From: Acanthococcus lagerstroemiae
Taxonomy: Eukaryota > Arthropoda > Insecta > Hemiptera > Eriococcidae
Length of the DNA stretch: 64,000 bases
NCBI GenBank assembly: GCA_031841125.1
Contig: CM063114.1
Span: 36,663,574-36,727,573, forward strand
Direction: 5' to 3'
This document shows positions 20,691-32,984 of this stretch, piece by piece. The notes beneath the pieces were generated by a model. The model was given only the letters and a program-made list of their open reading frames with translations, ran no database searches and had not been told where the DNA came from. Position 1 is the first letter of the stretch, and each line of letters begins with the position of its first letter. A program made the position numbers and the translations under genes.

Positions 20691-22349
20691 TTTTTTATCT
20701 ATGTACGTTATCTTGTATTGTAGTTATGGATCTGTGGCAGTCACTGCGCGGCCATTTTGTGTCTGTAATGATGGTAAGAGTCGTTTGATATTATTGCTTC
20801 TGTCTGCATTGGTTTCCTATATATAGGTATTTTGTATTGTACTTTGTTCTCAGTTATTCAAGTAGTGTAAAGTCTAGGTAGTTGTTTGTTTCCTTTTAGT
20901 AAGTTGTTGAGGCTGTTTCTAATGTTTATCACATCCAGTCCATATTAGTAAAATGTTATCAAGGTGAAGGGAGATTTTCAAGTCAGTAAATTGCAAACAT
21001 TTAGAAAAAGATTTATAAGATTTTCATTTCTCCAGTTTTCCCAATGAGGAGCCTTTCCCTCCGGGGCAATGGTGCAACCTAAGAGGAGACTAGGGGCTAA
21101 ACCCTTCTCCAAAATTATTTGAAATATTAAAAAAAAACAATTTTGAAACGAAAAAGAAAATGGATGCCCATGGCCTGATGCAGTTACGTTGCGTCATAGG
21201 CTCGTACAAATTTAGGAGGGTACCAAATCGAGCTTTCACCCCTACCCAAGTTTTTTTTCCTAAATTCTAGCCTCCACCAAAAAAAGTGCTGGCTACGCTC
21301 CTGCTTCGGGATGTCTCCATTACCAAGACTTTTTGGAGGTTGGGACGGTGTTTCATTAATTTTTTCAATGTAGTCTCAGACTGTTGGCTACGAGCATAAA
21401 CCTCCTAACAAGGTGCGCCTATAAACGTCGTTCAGTGTGACGTATAAGGCGGCATGACATAACCGCACGAATATTGAGAGCACCATGACTCCGTCTAGTA
21501 ACGGAATAATTGAACGAACGCGACGAAGCAGACAACGGTATTCGTATGATTTACTACCTCGACTACTGCAGGGAAAATTTACGGAAATTTTTAAACAAAG
21601 ATACAATACAAACGTTCTCAAAATCTGCCGGTTGAAAATGCGAAAATTTTGGCATATTTGCTAGCGACAAACGCGCGCTCTGCAGTTCAGTAATTTTCCA
21701 CTTCCAAAAATGTACGTAAAGCTGGTTCCGTTCGGCAATTTAGCTTCGAGCACCAAATTCCTAATTAAAACCGTTACCACATTGATTTCATTCGCACCTC
21801 AAGGCTCGAGTGTATTTTTTGTATATTGGGTAACTGCCAGGCACAATTTGCACTTTATAAGTACCTATACAGAATTCCATATACGACCAGTGCGATCATG
21901 AATTCGGTAAACATATTTTCGACTGACCCCCGAATTCCAGCATCTCCCTGATTGATTAGCATTTCTAAGAACTGAAAATTAATCAATTCTGGGGAGGTTC
22001 GCAAAGAACGCGGTAATTGAGCTATATATTCAAAAACATACACTTTTTTTTCGAATATATTCTCTAAAATTCGAATGATTTATTTGCAATTTTCCGTTTC
22101 AAGGTAATCATGGTCAAAGATAAATCTTCTAATTTCTGATCTTTATCTCTTACTTAATGACAAGCTTCGCCGAAAGGGACTGCGCATTCCACGTCTGAGT
22201 TCCGGAAATTTGGGAAGTCCAAGTCGCTAGTCAAAGATCAAGATACTAATTATTTCATTCATCACATACCTGGTTCAATTTTTCCCACATAAATAGTACT
22301 TCTTAAGAGACTGAGGTGTTCATCAGGGGATCTAGAGCTTTGGAATTTC
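20691..22349. other. Unassigned non-coding DNA with one orphan transposon end
   Basis: GGCTACGCTCCTG at 21291-21303 resembles a hAT-type right end but no left end was found. No exon supported. Confidence 0.3.
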
Positions 22350-22357
22350 CTCAGATT

Positions 22358-22537
22358 CAGGGCCGTATAAACGGGGGGAGGGTGTCAGAAGTCTGACCCC
22401 CCCCCCTACTGGGTACGGCCAGTAGCTTAAAAATGCAGGAAAATACCGAACTCAGAAACATTAAAAAATAAATGTAGTTTAAAATACCCCATATGTCAGG
22501 TCAACCCCTCCTCGCCATATTCCTGGATACGGCACTG
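22358..22537. mobile_element. hAT-like MITE, 180 bp, with exact 8-bp target duplication
   Basis: The ends are CAGGGCCGTATA and GGATACGGCACTG (complement CAGTGCCGTATCC). CTCAGATT flanks both sides exactly (22350-22357 and 22538-22545). A G block, then a C run (22397-22406), lies near the left end. It has the same length as the MITE at 12043-12222 but different terminal sequence, so it belongs to a separate family using the same class of transposase. Confidence 0.92.
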
Positions 22538-22545
22538 CTCAGATT

Positions 22546-23726
22546 GCCTCCCTAATATATACCATGGAAACCAGCGACTATTCAGATGAATTTTTCATAG
22601 AAAAATTGCGTCAGTAATTGAACTAGTAACGCAGTCTGCCGCCTACGTCAACAATCATCAATAGTTGAAGAAAGGCAAAATAATCTCACATGCTTTCCTC
22701 GTAGCTATACACGTGCAGTTTTTCACTGATTGAAACCTGCTCGTTAACCTCGGTCCATAACCAAGAAAATGCAAGCTCCAATCATGCTAACAAAAACGAG
22801 TCGAGTAGTACCAGAAGATTCAAACAATACTCGAGTGAATAAGCCTGGTTCAAAATTTAACGGAAAGAAAATCTCGAGATATACGTCGCCGGAGTTGAAA
22901 AACTTTAGCCACGACGAAATCAGTTTTTACAAGCAGATGATCTGATGAGTCACATCAGTTCTAATAAACTAAAATCTGGAACGTTTTCACAGCACGAAAT
23001 CGTACAGATCAGAGTGGTGGGCGTATTACGATAAAAGCTGTATTTTTGTTGCAAAAGAGTTTGCCGAAGAGCAAAAAAGAAAAAGAGATTCTCCGGAAGT
23101 AATTAAACCTTCAACATGGCCATCCTGTCATTCGGCAGATGCACTGGGTAACCTTTCTTTTAGTTCTTAGCACGTGCTCGAGAAATATACATATGGAAAT
23201 TTAAAGAACTGAATACAATCAGCGCTTCCTTTCGTTTTACCTCCAAGTATACGGGTCAAATTCGCAGAGCATTTACCGCTGGTTTTCAGCTCGAAGCCAA
23301 GGTAAATAATCATCAATTTCAAACAGGCTTGGAATCAGTAAAAAGAGGTCGGAAGTTGAGGGCGAAGAACTACTCCTATCAAAGTTGCTGACAGCAAAAA
23401 TTTGAAACGGGTACAAAGAATTCCACTTTGCCTATTCATGGAAAGTTCCGCAACTAACAAACAAAACAAAATTAACCACTTTCTCGAGAAAGAGAGATGA
23501 ATTAGTCATCTCTGTTGCCTCTGAGCTTAAATACGGAACTCCTATAGCATTTAGGAGCTGACGATAATTTCCCAATAAAAAACTCTAACGCTTTAGGGAC
23601 GACTGGACGGAACTATTTGCCATTTCGTCACTGAATATGATTTGTATTACATAAATACTGATTCGCATATAAAACGCACTGTAGTGGCGCTACTAATCTG
23701 CTGCCGAGAAGGTAATCATGTATACT
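22546..23726. other. Unassigned non-coding DNA
   Basis: No exon, RNA gene or repeat boundary recognised. Confidence 0.3.
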
Positions 23727-23734
23727 TACCTGAT

Positions 23735-24939
23735 CAGTGTTACCAACCCTTCGGCAATTGCCTGAGATCTAAGGCAATTCTAGATTTTTCCGGCATTTTT
23801 TAGGCACTCAGGTATTTTTTATCAATGTCAGGCATTTTCTATATCTTACAATTCTGTCTACACTCATTTTTTACACTTCATATTTTTGAATATTCGCAAT
23901 TTTACTGCGTGCAGAGAGCTACGAACTATCATTTTTTCATTCATCAGTTGGCCAAGTCTGCTGTCTGTTTTTGTTGATGAAACGAAGAATCGCAGTTTCG
24001 AAAGCTCAGTGAAGCAATGTTTTTAGCTGTTAGTTCAAGGGTATTAGAGGAAAGGTTGGTCCACTTAGCAAGGCGCAAATACGTCAACGACATCACTGCA
24101 TTGAAACTCACACAAGCCCTTAGACCATACACAGGCCGCTTGTGGGAATTCGGATTCCGCAGGCCTCGTGGCGCGCTGCTGTCGTCTTACTGATAAGAAA
24201 ATGCAAGAGTGATCGAGGAAGTACAGTGGCAAAAATGTAAAAGAATCCGAAGTAAAGTGTAATGAAAAGTGAAACATCAAACTAAAACGGATAAGAAACC
24301 AAACTACAACATTAGTAAAGAATATTCACGAATCCTATCGTTCTATCATCACTCTTTTGTTGGTTATAAAAACGTCCACTAGATGCCGCCCACTTCGGAA
24401 TCCGAATACAGCTTTTTTTAGATCTTTACTCATAACTGATGCTTTCAACATACTTTTCTACTATTTTTACCGTACATAATATTCAATTGGCTATCGTTAA
24501 AAAAAAAGAGCCCTCTATAGCAAAAATTCAGTTTTCCCATTACTTTCTTATAAAGTGAATTTCGGCGCGCGTGAGACGGGAAGAATTGCTACAGGTTGCC
24601 AACCAACCTTCCCTCTAATTCGGACTTAAACCTAAGTTGCATGTGTTGGCAGCACGGTCAGCATTTTCATTGTATTCTTATCAGTGTGTGGGGTGATCTT
24701 AGATCACCACAATACCCCGCCTGACTATAAAACGTTTGCTTATCCTAGCACTAACTAGGTGAGGTTCAAGTCCAAATAGCCTTGGTTAGTTGGTGTGTCA
24801 GTTCTAGAGCTAGCTAGATTCGAAAAATAAATGATTTACTCGAACTCGTGTTCCAAAAATTCCCTGCAGTCTCCGGCAATCGTAGGCATTTTTATTATAC
24901 AATCCCAAGCAACTCTGGAGTTGTGAGTTGGTAACGCTG
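23735..24939. mobile_element. hAT-like non-autonomous element, 1,205 bp
   Basis: The left end is CAGTGTTACCAAC and the right end GTTGGTAACGCTG (complement CAGCGTTACCAAC). TACCTGAT (23727-23734) and TAACTGAT (24940-24947) flank it, 7 of 8 identical. Subterminal stretches rich in CGGCAATT / CCGGCATTTTTTAGGCA on the left correspond to AAAAATGCCTACGATTGCCGG in the complement of the right end. No transposase motif is visible in the short frames inside, so it is non-autonomous or gutted. Confidence 0.78.
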
Positions 24940-24947
24940 TAACTGAT

Positions 24948-26145
24948 AGTGTGTATGCGACATGTGTTGCGTGCGCTTGTGTGCAACGATATTTTTGTCG
25001 GGAATAATTTCGAAAAATGGATCTGAATTTCGGAGATATAATCAATTTTTTCGATCAACTTAGCTGCAGACCTTTCGTATTGGGTAGCAGAATAATGAAA
25101 GCGAATCATACATTCAACGTTCAGATTGTGAGAAAAGGCAACTCGTGGAAATGTTTTTGCTTTGCCTTCGAGGTTCTGCGATCTCACAAAGTCCGGGGAC
25201 CATTCATGTACGACACCATACGGTTGTTCATCATATTAAAAGTATCTTCAACGCTCTCACATAGTTCTGGAAGGGTAACATCGATGATAATCCCGTACAC
25301 TCACACATACTAGTATCACTACGAAGTATTTCCGCTACTGTAGACTGTGAACTTTCTTTTAAAACCCATATTTTCACTTCAAATACTTCCAAAAATACTT
25401 TGAAAATTACACAACTTCAACGATCAAAATTTAATCAAAAAAACTGCTCTTTTTACCAACACATCGCACGTTATCAATTTTACATGATCACCTTCTTGAC
25501 AAGCTTCCAGAAACTGCCACCTGCAGCGTACCCTTTGCCTTCAATCGCGAAACCCCCAACCTAAGACCAGTGAAAGAATATCTATCCCGAGATGAAATGG
25601 TAGCTAGCTTTCTTCCAACTTTTAAGACATGGACACTGAAATGTTTAAAAATAACATCGCTATTTTCGAGTTTATTAATGGAGTCCATATGGGCAAAAAC
25701 GTAGTAAGAGCCAACCATATATCCGCCGGTGAGACCAGCTCAGGAACGAGGAGATACACCTTGGAGAAATAGAAATGAGGAAAAGTGAGGCTGCTCATTC
25801 CTAAAAATGGGCTGATTACAACGAATGGGAAAGGCTGGAAGGGGAGACACTCACCACTCGCTGACCCCTGCTTGACGCTGCGGGCTTCACTTTCTATCTT
25901 TTCGTCCATCTGCTTGTATCTGTCTAACCTCTAAACTATTCAATCCTATACGATACAGCGAGCCAGAGATATCTTGGCTCTCGAAAGCGTTTTTTTTTTT
26001 GGAAAAGCTTTATTTTTCGGTGTCGGGGGGGGGGGGTACCTTAGCGACAAGTTCATACAAAATTGAAGAGTCGGATCCCAATTTAAGTGAACTTTGTGAA
26101 CTGTCATGAGGGTAGTTCATATGGAATTCACATACCTACTCTGAG
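24948..26145. other. Unassigned non-coding DNA
   Basis: Overlapping 95-125 codon frames on both strands near 24810-25313 and 25488-25909 are unconvincing: the former crosses the right end of the hAT-like element. A G run lies at 26025-26036. Confidence 0.3.
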
Positions 26146-26450
26146 ATTTGAAGGTTACTGACTTTTTGTTCTTGGTATCACTTTGACGATAAGTTTAACA
26201 CCGCGGCATGGGGGGAGGGTAAGTGACAACATTTTTGAGAAATACAAAATAAGTAACAAATAGTAGGTTTTCAAGATTACTGAATTCGTTTTCACAATCA
26301 GTTTGAACCCAAATTGAAAAGGGCGCCGAATAAGAAGTGAGAGCGAAAGTTTTGAAAAATACAATTAGGATTCCAAGGTCTTTGAAGTCATTTTTATATC
26401 ATTTTAATCATGATCTTAAAACAGTGGCACTGGAGGGAGGATAAAAATTC
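26146..26450. repeat. Weak tandem repeat, about 100-120 bp period
   Basis: TTTGAAGGTTACTG (26147), TTTTCAAGATTACTG (about 26269) and ATTCCAAGGTCTTTG (about 26370) head segments that share TTTTGA(G/A)AAATACAA and a T-rich xATCAxTTTGA core. Heavily diverged. Confidence 0.5.
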
Positions 26451-28985
26451 AAGACATTTAAAATCCTCATCTTGAATAACTCATTATATTATTTGGCAAA
26501 ATCACAGCAACATTAGAAAACTAATCATCATTGCCCTTTTCTATTACGAATCAATCTAGAAGTAAAATACAGTCTGAAATGAATTTGGCAGACGACAGTT
26601 CGCAAATATTAGAAAATTATTTATTTTTCACGATAAAGGATACGGGGTATACTTTTAGACAGATTACAAACTCAATCTTATTGATGGATTGTGGAACAGA
26701 GAAGGTCCGAAACTTAGCTACAAATTAGCGAATGGCCCACCCATTGCTCCATGGTGCAGTCATCTCATATCCACCCACTGCTGCTGGAAGACCAAACTGG
26801 TGGGGAGAAAAAAATTCTCGGAGATGAATAACTACGGATGCAGAGGAATGGGTCAGAGAACTTTGTGGTACTAAAAATAATCTACGTTTCCACCCGTAAC
26901 ACCGACGTTAATGGGATAGGATTATACAAGGTTTTTAACAACTCCCCCCCCCCCCCGGTAATGAAAAAATGCACGATTGTTATGGAATTTAGCATTAATC
27001 AGTCGAATTACTTTTGAATTTCAGGCTGATAACCTGCCTGCGTTTTTTCCTAAGACAGAGGCCAGATTTTTGAACAAGAAATTCGGGTACTCCAATTACT
27101 TCAAGAAATTAGGCCTGGCATGGCACAAATGACCACTCGGTCCACTCTCAAGCCCTCAGTGGACTTGACCTCCTTTGGGATATCTGAAGATTCAAGATGA
27201 CGAAACATGCATGAACTTAGTCCATATTCCTTTCTCCCACAAATAACCGTTTCTACACTTGCTTACAGTCTGTCAGTTCTCGGATCGAAACAGATTTATT
27301 TCACCGTGTACTCACGTTTCTCCAATAACAAGTCAGAGAACGGGGAGAACAATCAACCTCCATATTACTCAGTTATGGAAATTTATTTCAGAGTTATACG
27401 AGGACGACGTTTAAAAGCCGATGCTACAAGACGAGACGTAATTAACGCTTTCAAACAAACACAGTCTGCCTATTAAATTCGCCTTAAACATTTCAAACAT
27501 GCACAGGTGATTTAACCCACATCACAATACGAACACAACGAACAAGGAAAAGGAACACGAATTAATCGTAATTTCGGTAAACAATTACACGAGGTTAAAC
27601 GTTGTATTCGTCAGTTTCTCCTGATTGCAGAAAATAAAAGCGTGCCATAATACACGAGCTCGACCAGTTATAGCATAAATACAAAGTACATTAACCATCA
27701 TCGTTTCATACTTGCGAGTTTCTCAGACTACAAATTAGATATTTACTCTGTTCGTCATGTAACATTCGATGGACACTCCGGACAGTCAGGCCTATTAACA
27801 GGGGAAAAAAATCGACATACAGGAAGAATTCGAGCCTGGGTAACCACTCGAATACATGACACCGTCCTCTCGACACGTCCCTCAAAATGAAAAACAACAA
27901 CTCCAAATACAACTCGAAGAAGGATCGTACAATCGGAGAGCAGACGGAGTAATCCCTCAGCAACGAGAAAAACTATCTAATATTGTAGCTTGTGCCAACT
28001 CAGCGGACTAAATGCAGCCGCCCACAGGTGCATAATTTGATGTTCCACCACCTGAGGTGCATAAAATGATGCAAATCGTACAAAGAAATGGAAATCGAAC
28101 TCGATACTACGAAAGTAAAAGTCGTATTATACGTAAACGTCTGAGCCTGTTGAAGGGCAAGAGCAACAACACCGATTTGCTTGCCCGCGTCAACGTTATT
28201 TTCGAGCAATAATTCATTAACAAGAGAAATACAGGTTTTACCGGAATTGCCGGAAAAAATCCATACAGTGTATCAGTCGAATGAAACGGAAAGCGATTAC
28301 TTCCTTATTACGTCGACCAGTTCGATGTTGAATCACGGTTGCTCCAACCAGAACCATTTTCCTTCTGATCTAGTTTTTTACTCTTTCTTCTTTCAAGCAA
28401 ATCGTACAGCGCAGCAGTTCTAAAAATGTTCCCTCAGAATTACGCAACAATGAGTACAATCCCTCCAGAAACAAGACGTTCGCTGAAGACCGTAGAAAAT
28501 TTTTACCAAAATTACACGATGCTCCAGTGATTTGGACATTACGATCAAAATGGGAGGTAGGGAGCCATATCGATAGCTGCTCGTGGAATTCTAATCCCGA
28601 GGCTCTCCAATCCGATAGCGAACATCAAGTCGGGACTGGAACCAGACAACTCAATCGTCTTCGGAGACGGTTTAATTTTCCAACTCAAAAAGGGTCGGCA
28701 TTAATGATATTACGATTCAGACAATGCAGGGAACCTAATATCTATAGCCCGAGAGACACAATGAACCACCTGAAGTTAGAGCACCATAAACACCAGTATG
28801 CTAAGCCGCCAATCTTATCTTTACTTTTTCCGTTGAGCATAGCGAACACGTCACGGGCGACGACCGGGGCTGCCCGCGACAAAGATTGACGTTATACGGC
28901 GAATGAAAGTATAAAATGGCGGATTATCATGGTCCAGTTTATCATGCTTTCCTGACGTAAGACAAGCACTGCCTACGTAAGGCAC
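26451..28985. other. Unassigned non-coding DNA
   Basis: A C run at 26944-26956 is the only conspicuous tract. Frames at 27207-27476, 28181-28423 and 28527-28889 lack recognisable motifs and credible splice sites. Confidence 0.3.
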
Positions 28986-29120
28986 TATAACCCAGTGTAG
29001 CCATTTGAATCCTACCATGCCCATTGATGCGAAATCGACTACACGGTACGTTCAGCATAGCCGATTTTGGCATCAACGGATGCGGCAAAATTCAAACTGG
29101 CGCATGGTTTCACCTGGTTT
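28986..29120. mobile_element. Palindromic MITE family A, copy 2
   Basis: Order and dyads follow copy 1: ATAACCCAGTGTAGCC, CATTTGAATCC, GCCCATTGATGCGAAATCGACTAC, CGGTACG, GGCATCAACGGATGCGG, AAATTCAAACTGGCGC and a right end CACCTGGTTT. More diverged and slightly shorter than copies 1 and 3. Confidence 0.75.
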
Positions 29121-29254
29121 GAATGCTCTACCTGAGGTCTTTCGGTACTGTGGATCCTCCATCGAAAGCGAATGGAAAACAAGCTGAAGCTATGCAAGTG
29201 GGATAAAGAATCAACTTCTGTACAGCTGATTATACACCTGCCAATCTTCCCCCA

Positions 29255-29350
29255 CCCTGACGCATGCCCAATAGGAGTAGTTCCAGGTTAGGGGTGCGGA
29301 TACCGGGGCTAATTTAGCGTACATGCACCGCCATACGCCCCACCATCATC
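29255..29350 (+). mobile_element. Diverged fragment of the R1-like element 3' end
   Basis: CCTGACGCATGCCCAATAGG then AGTAGTTCCAGG, and GCGTACATGCACCGCCATACG then CCCCACCA, align with 17711-17789 and 10515-10618 in order and orientation. The most diverged of the three tails. Confidence 0.6.
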
Positions 29351-29889
29351 GATCCACCTGCCACGGGAAAACTCACGACTGCAACTTACACACTGAATTT
29401 GCGCCTCACTCATTCCCTTTTCTCAAGATTGGAATTAAAGAACATTCCAGGAACCAAATGAGCACTGCCTTATCTCCAAACTTCGCAAAAAATTTCCTGC
29501 TGACGTACACACTGAATTGACACCTCATCCGCCCCCTTATCAAAACTGGAATGAAATTCCCGCACAATTCCAAGTACCAAATAAATATTGCCTTATCTCC
29601 AAACTTCGCGAAAAAATCTTATTTCGCACCACCTATTTAGAAACGAAAAACCGTATCTTTGTTTCTTCCGGGCACTACTTCTCATACACCTAACTCATTG
29701 CAGGAAAAACGAATAAACTGCGTACCACCAGCGGAGCATTTTTAATTGCAAACATCCAACTCGAGGAAACAGGTCTCTCTACGGCTCGTAAAAAATCGAG
29801 TTTCCGAAATTATTCTGGCTGCCACGCGAGCCATATAAATGCGATCTATTATTCGGTTGACGGATTAAAATTCGATTATTGTATTTCAA
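29351..29889. repeat. Non-coding DNA with one diverged direct duplication
   Basis: ACACTGAATTTGCGCCTCAC (29389) recurs as ACACTGAATTGACACCTCAT (29509), followed in both by TCAA(G/A)A(T/C)TGGAAT, AACCAAATGA / TACCAAATAA and TGCCTTATCTCCAAACTTCG. The period is about 120 bp. Confidence 0.7.
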
Positions 29890-30378
29890 CGAAAACTTTT
29901 TCCGAGTCAGTTTTATCCATTTAGGAAACCTGCTGCGCCAATTCCTATTGACGCACAGAGTTTCAACGAAATATGTCGTTGAAAAATTTTGACGTGTACA
30001 GTAAAACAGATTTCAGGGATATATTGCCTATGGTGAACTATTGAGTACTTCGGCGAAAACTTTTTCCGGGTCAATGTTATGCATTTAGGAAACCTGCTGC
30101 GCTAATTCCTATTGACGTACAGAGTTTCAACGAAACATGTCGTTAAAAAATGTTGATGTGTACAATAAAACAGAATTCAGGGATATACTGTCTACGGTGA
30201 AATACTGAATACTTCGGCGAAAACTTTTTCCGAGTCAGTTTTATGCATTTAGGAAACCTGCTGCGCCAATTTCTATTGTGACGAACCGAGTTTCAACGGA
30301 ATATGTCCTCGAAAAATGTTGTGGTGTACAATAAAACAGAATTCAGGGATATGCTGCCTATGATGAAATATTGAAGGG
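29890..30378 (+). repeat. Tandem repeat, 164 bp x3
   Basis: CGAAAACTTTTTCCG begins units at 29890, 30054 and 30218, an exact 164-bp spacing. Each unit contains TTTAGGAAACCTGCTGCGC, AGTTTCAACG, TGTACA(G/A)TAAAACAGA and TTCAGGGATAT. Units differ by a few percent to about 15 percent. The array ends at a change into unrelated sequence after about 30375. Confidence 0.92.
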
Positions 30379-30634
30379 TATCTTTCTCTTGTACTCGAAA
30401 AATAGTTTCGTTACATGGGGGAGGAGGGGTACAGGACATTAGAGTACCTACCAGGAAGGTGAAGACTACAAAAACTAGCGAGAAGCGTCGAACGCAATAT
30501 CTATATGACCCCTTCAATTTTACAGATACTCTCACTGTTTACAGAATCAGCTTTTATACGTGATCGGCTCGGAAGAAAGGCGAACAGTGACTCGTTTCAT
30601 TCTTTGGGGAGAATAAGTTTGGGCTTTCGGCAAC

Positions 30635-31167
30635 CAAGGTGTCTACCGGGTACAAATTTTCCAATTCCTTGACTTTTCCTTGACCTTTTCCTCACTTTTT
30701 TCATAACCATTTTACACACATACAAATATAATCTTATTCGTAGAACCTTACCAAGGTGGGAGGGGGCTCACAATAAATGAAAACACTAAAAAATATCATG
30801 AAAAAGGATCTTATGTAATTATCTGAAAATATTTAAGTCAAGCAATATGTAGGTATGACAATGACAATCTTTTTTCAACAATTCAAAATAGGATTCGATT
30901 CACTGAACGCAGGAAATATTTAACACTAATGTTTCGGATTCCACTCAGATACAATTCTCCTATTCCTATCGAAATTACTTTAAATTTACTTGTAATTTAA
31001 AAACAAAAATCGTGATAATAATTTTGAGGAAATTTAAATGAAAAATTTATGACTTTTCATGGCCCCGATCCAAAATACTTGACTTTTCCTTCACTTCCTC
31101 GACTTTCTTTGACCACTCTCCAAAATACTTGATTTTTCCTTGACTTCCTTGACCGGTAGACACCCTG
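30635..31167. mobile_element. MITE family B (GGGTGTCTAC ends), copy 1, 533 bp
   Basis: The ends are CAAGGTGTCTACCGG and CCGGTAGACACCCTG. GCAAC flanks both sides (30630-30634 and 31168-31172). The interior near both ends repeats CTTGACTTTTCCTTGAC and complement-related TGACTTCCTTGAC. A related element is at 46688-47010. The short duplication argues against standard hAT (8 bp); I leave the superfamily open. Confidence 0.82.
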
Positions 31168-31190
31168 GCAACACTGTCTGCACTAACTAA

Positions 31191-31420
31191 CATGCTAGCG
31201 CCGTGACAAAGTACAAACCATGGGTGGGCAACACTGTCGACAGCGTACAGAATAATGGAGAGCATTTACGTTGAAACTATAAGCATGCTAATAACAAATT
31301 TGCGATGTACATTTTAAATAGAGCATACTTGTTAATAGCATGTTTATAGCTTCAATGTAAATGCTCCAGAAGTACTGTCGAGTGTACCGAACACAGTCAT
31401 GACGTCATGACGCTAGCATA
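31191..31420. mobile_element. Hairpin-forming MITE-like element, about 230 bp
   Basis: CATGCTAGCGCCGTGAC on the left is answered by GTCATGACGCTAGCAT on the right. An inner pair GGAGAGCATTTACGTTGAA (from 31257) and TTCAATGTAAATGCTCC (to 31369) continues through CTATAAGCATGCTAATAACA / TGTTAATAGCATGTTTATAG. The inner palindrome alone is about 110 bp. Confidence 0.75.
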
Positions 31421-31822
31421 TAATGCAGACAACGTTGCTGAAGGCCCAAACTTGTTTTTCTCAATTAATCAGAATAAGTCACTAACTGCCTTTCTTAGGA
31501 GCCGGTCACATATTTCTGAAAAAAGCGCTACCAAATCAGCAGCCACTTTCTTATTACTCCATCTGATACTCGAAATCATAAAAATGAAATTCAAATCCCG
31601 TCAGCCCATTCAATTCATTCAAACGGCAATATGTCCGCACAATCGATTTTAATACCGGAGTAGGTTTTAGAACATTCGTTACTCTTGATTTCTGAGACGA
31701 TCTGAACATGCGATGATGCTCCTGATGTCCCCTCACACCCTAACCCTTCTATAGAAGTAAACCGGTATAAGTTCTTGCTAGGTTTCTCAAAATCGCCAAC
31801 ATGTTACCATAAAACTTTTTGA

Positions 31823-32680
31823 GTCAAGCAAGAATAGAAACATTCGAATATTCACAAATTTGTGATGTTTTTTACATAATTAAATTTTCAACCTTGTAAC
31901 AAAAAAGGAGAGAAAAAATGGCTAATCAAAGTTAACCAAATTTGACGAAGTCCTCTCACTCTCTAACCTTGTTATACAAAAGAACAGAAAAATATGGGCC
32001 AATCAAATTGACTGCAAAGACGTTCTTTCACTTCCCAAACATTTCTGAAGTGCCCCCTTTTTCAAGGCAAACAACATATCATAAATATTTTAATTTTTTT
32101 CTATCAAGAGCTACATGCATTCCTAACCGAATTCGTTTGCAATGCAACGGCTCGTATACTAACACCCGTTTCCACATAATTTCAGAAATTTCTTCCCTAA
32201 ATCGAGTAGAGCAAGAATAAAAACATTTGAATTTTACAAATTTGTGATGTTTCTAACACTAGGGAATTTTCAACTTGGAAATGCAAAAGGAGAGAAAAAA
32301 TTTCAAATCAAATTAACTGCGAATGTGACAATGGCATCCTTTCACTCCCTAACATTTCTAGAAATACGTTCCCCTTTTTCAAAGTGGCAACATATTACCA
32401 TAAATGTTTTGACATTTTTTCCATCAAGAGCTACACGCATTCCTCACGAATTCGTTTGCAATTATCTCACAACTCTGTAAACTGGTGATAATTTCCCAGT
32501 TCCAATTTCGAGAAATTCTTCTAGCTCTTCGCCGAATACAGTCGAGCAAGAATGAAAAGAAAAAATTGAATTTCACGAAAGTTGTGATGTTTTCCACACG
32601 AGGGAATTTTCGACCTTGAAATACAAAAAGAGAGGAAAAAATGACTATCAAATTAACAGCAAAGGTGACCGGAACTTTCA
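31823..32680 (+). repeat. Tandem repeat, about 335-383 bp, nearly 3 units
   Basis: GCAAGAAT(A/G)(A/G)AAA heads units at about 31828, 32211 and 32546. Each unit contains T(T)TGTGATGTTT, AATTTTC(A/G)A(A/C)CTT, AGGAGAGAAAAAA or GAGAGGAAAAAA, and ATCAAATTAAC-GC. Within the first two, CATTTCT(G/A)(A)AA, AGAGCTACA(T/C)GCATTCC and GAATTCGTTTGCAAT match. The third unit is partial. The 162-codon minus-strand frame at 32424-32912 straddles these units and is not a gene. Confidence 0.82.
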
Positions 32681-32984
32681 GCCGTAAAATAGCTAAAAAA
32701 GTTAGTAACCTAATAAAAAGAGGGGGAAAAAAAACTAGTTTGGCGCAGACTTTATGGCAGTCAGTAATCAATTTCGCAGAAAACAGACGTTGTACATTGA
32801 TCAAGTTTTTCAAGTTCGTGTCAGCGTAACACACATTATGCTTACCTGCTCGATGCATTTTAGGGCTTCCAGGTCGGCGGAGATTCATAACATACAGAAT
32901 TTGATGAGCCATAGAAACTAGAATATATCTACCAACAAATACTTAACGAGGTTTTTGCAATAGACCTCTCAGACAACTACGTCA

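Noticed and set aside
10858..21303. Pairing CAGGAGCGTAGC (10858) with GGCTACGCTCCTG (21291) as ends of one 10-kb transposon
   Set aside because: The distance is large, many independent insertions lie between, and there is no matching target duplication.
24810..25313. Frames of 98-125 codons on both strands
   Set aside because: They cross the right boundary of the hAT-like element at 24939, so no single gene could be older than the insertion. No motif recognised.
32424..32912. 162-codon minus-strand open frame, the longest in the window
   Set aside because: It runs across tandem units at 31823-32680, has a low-complexity F/L/R-rich translation, matches no motif and has no splice or start context.
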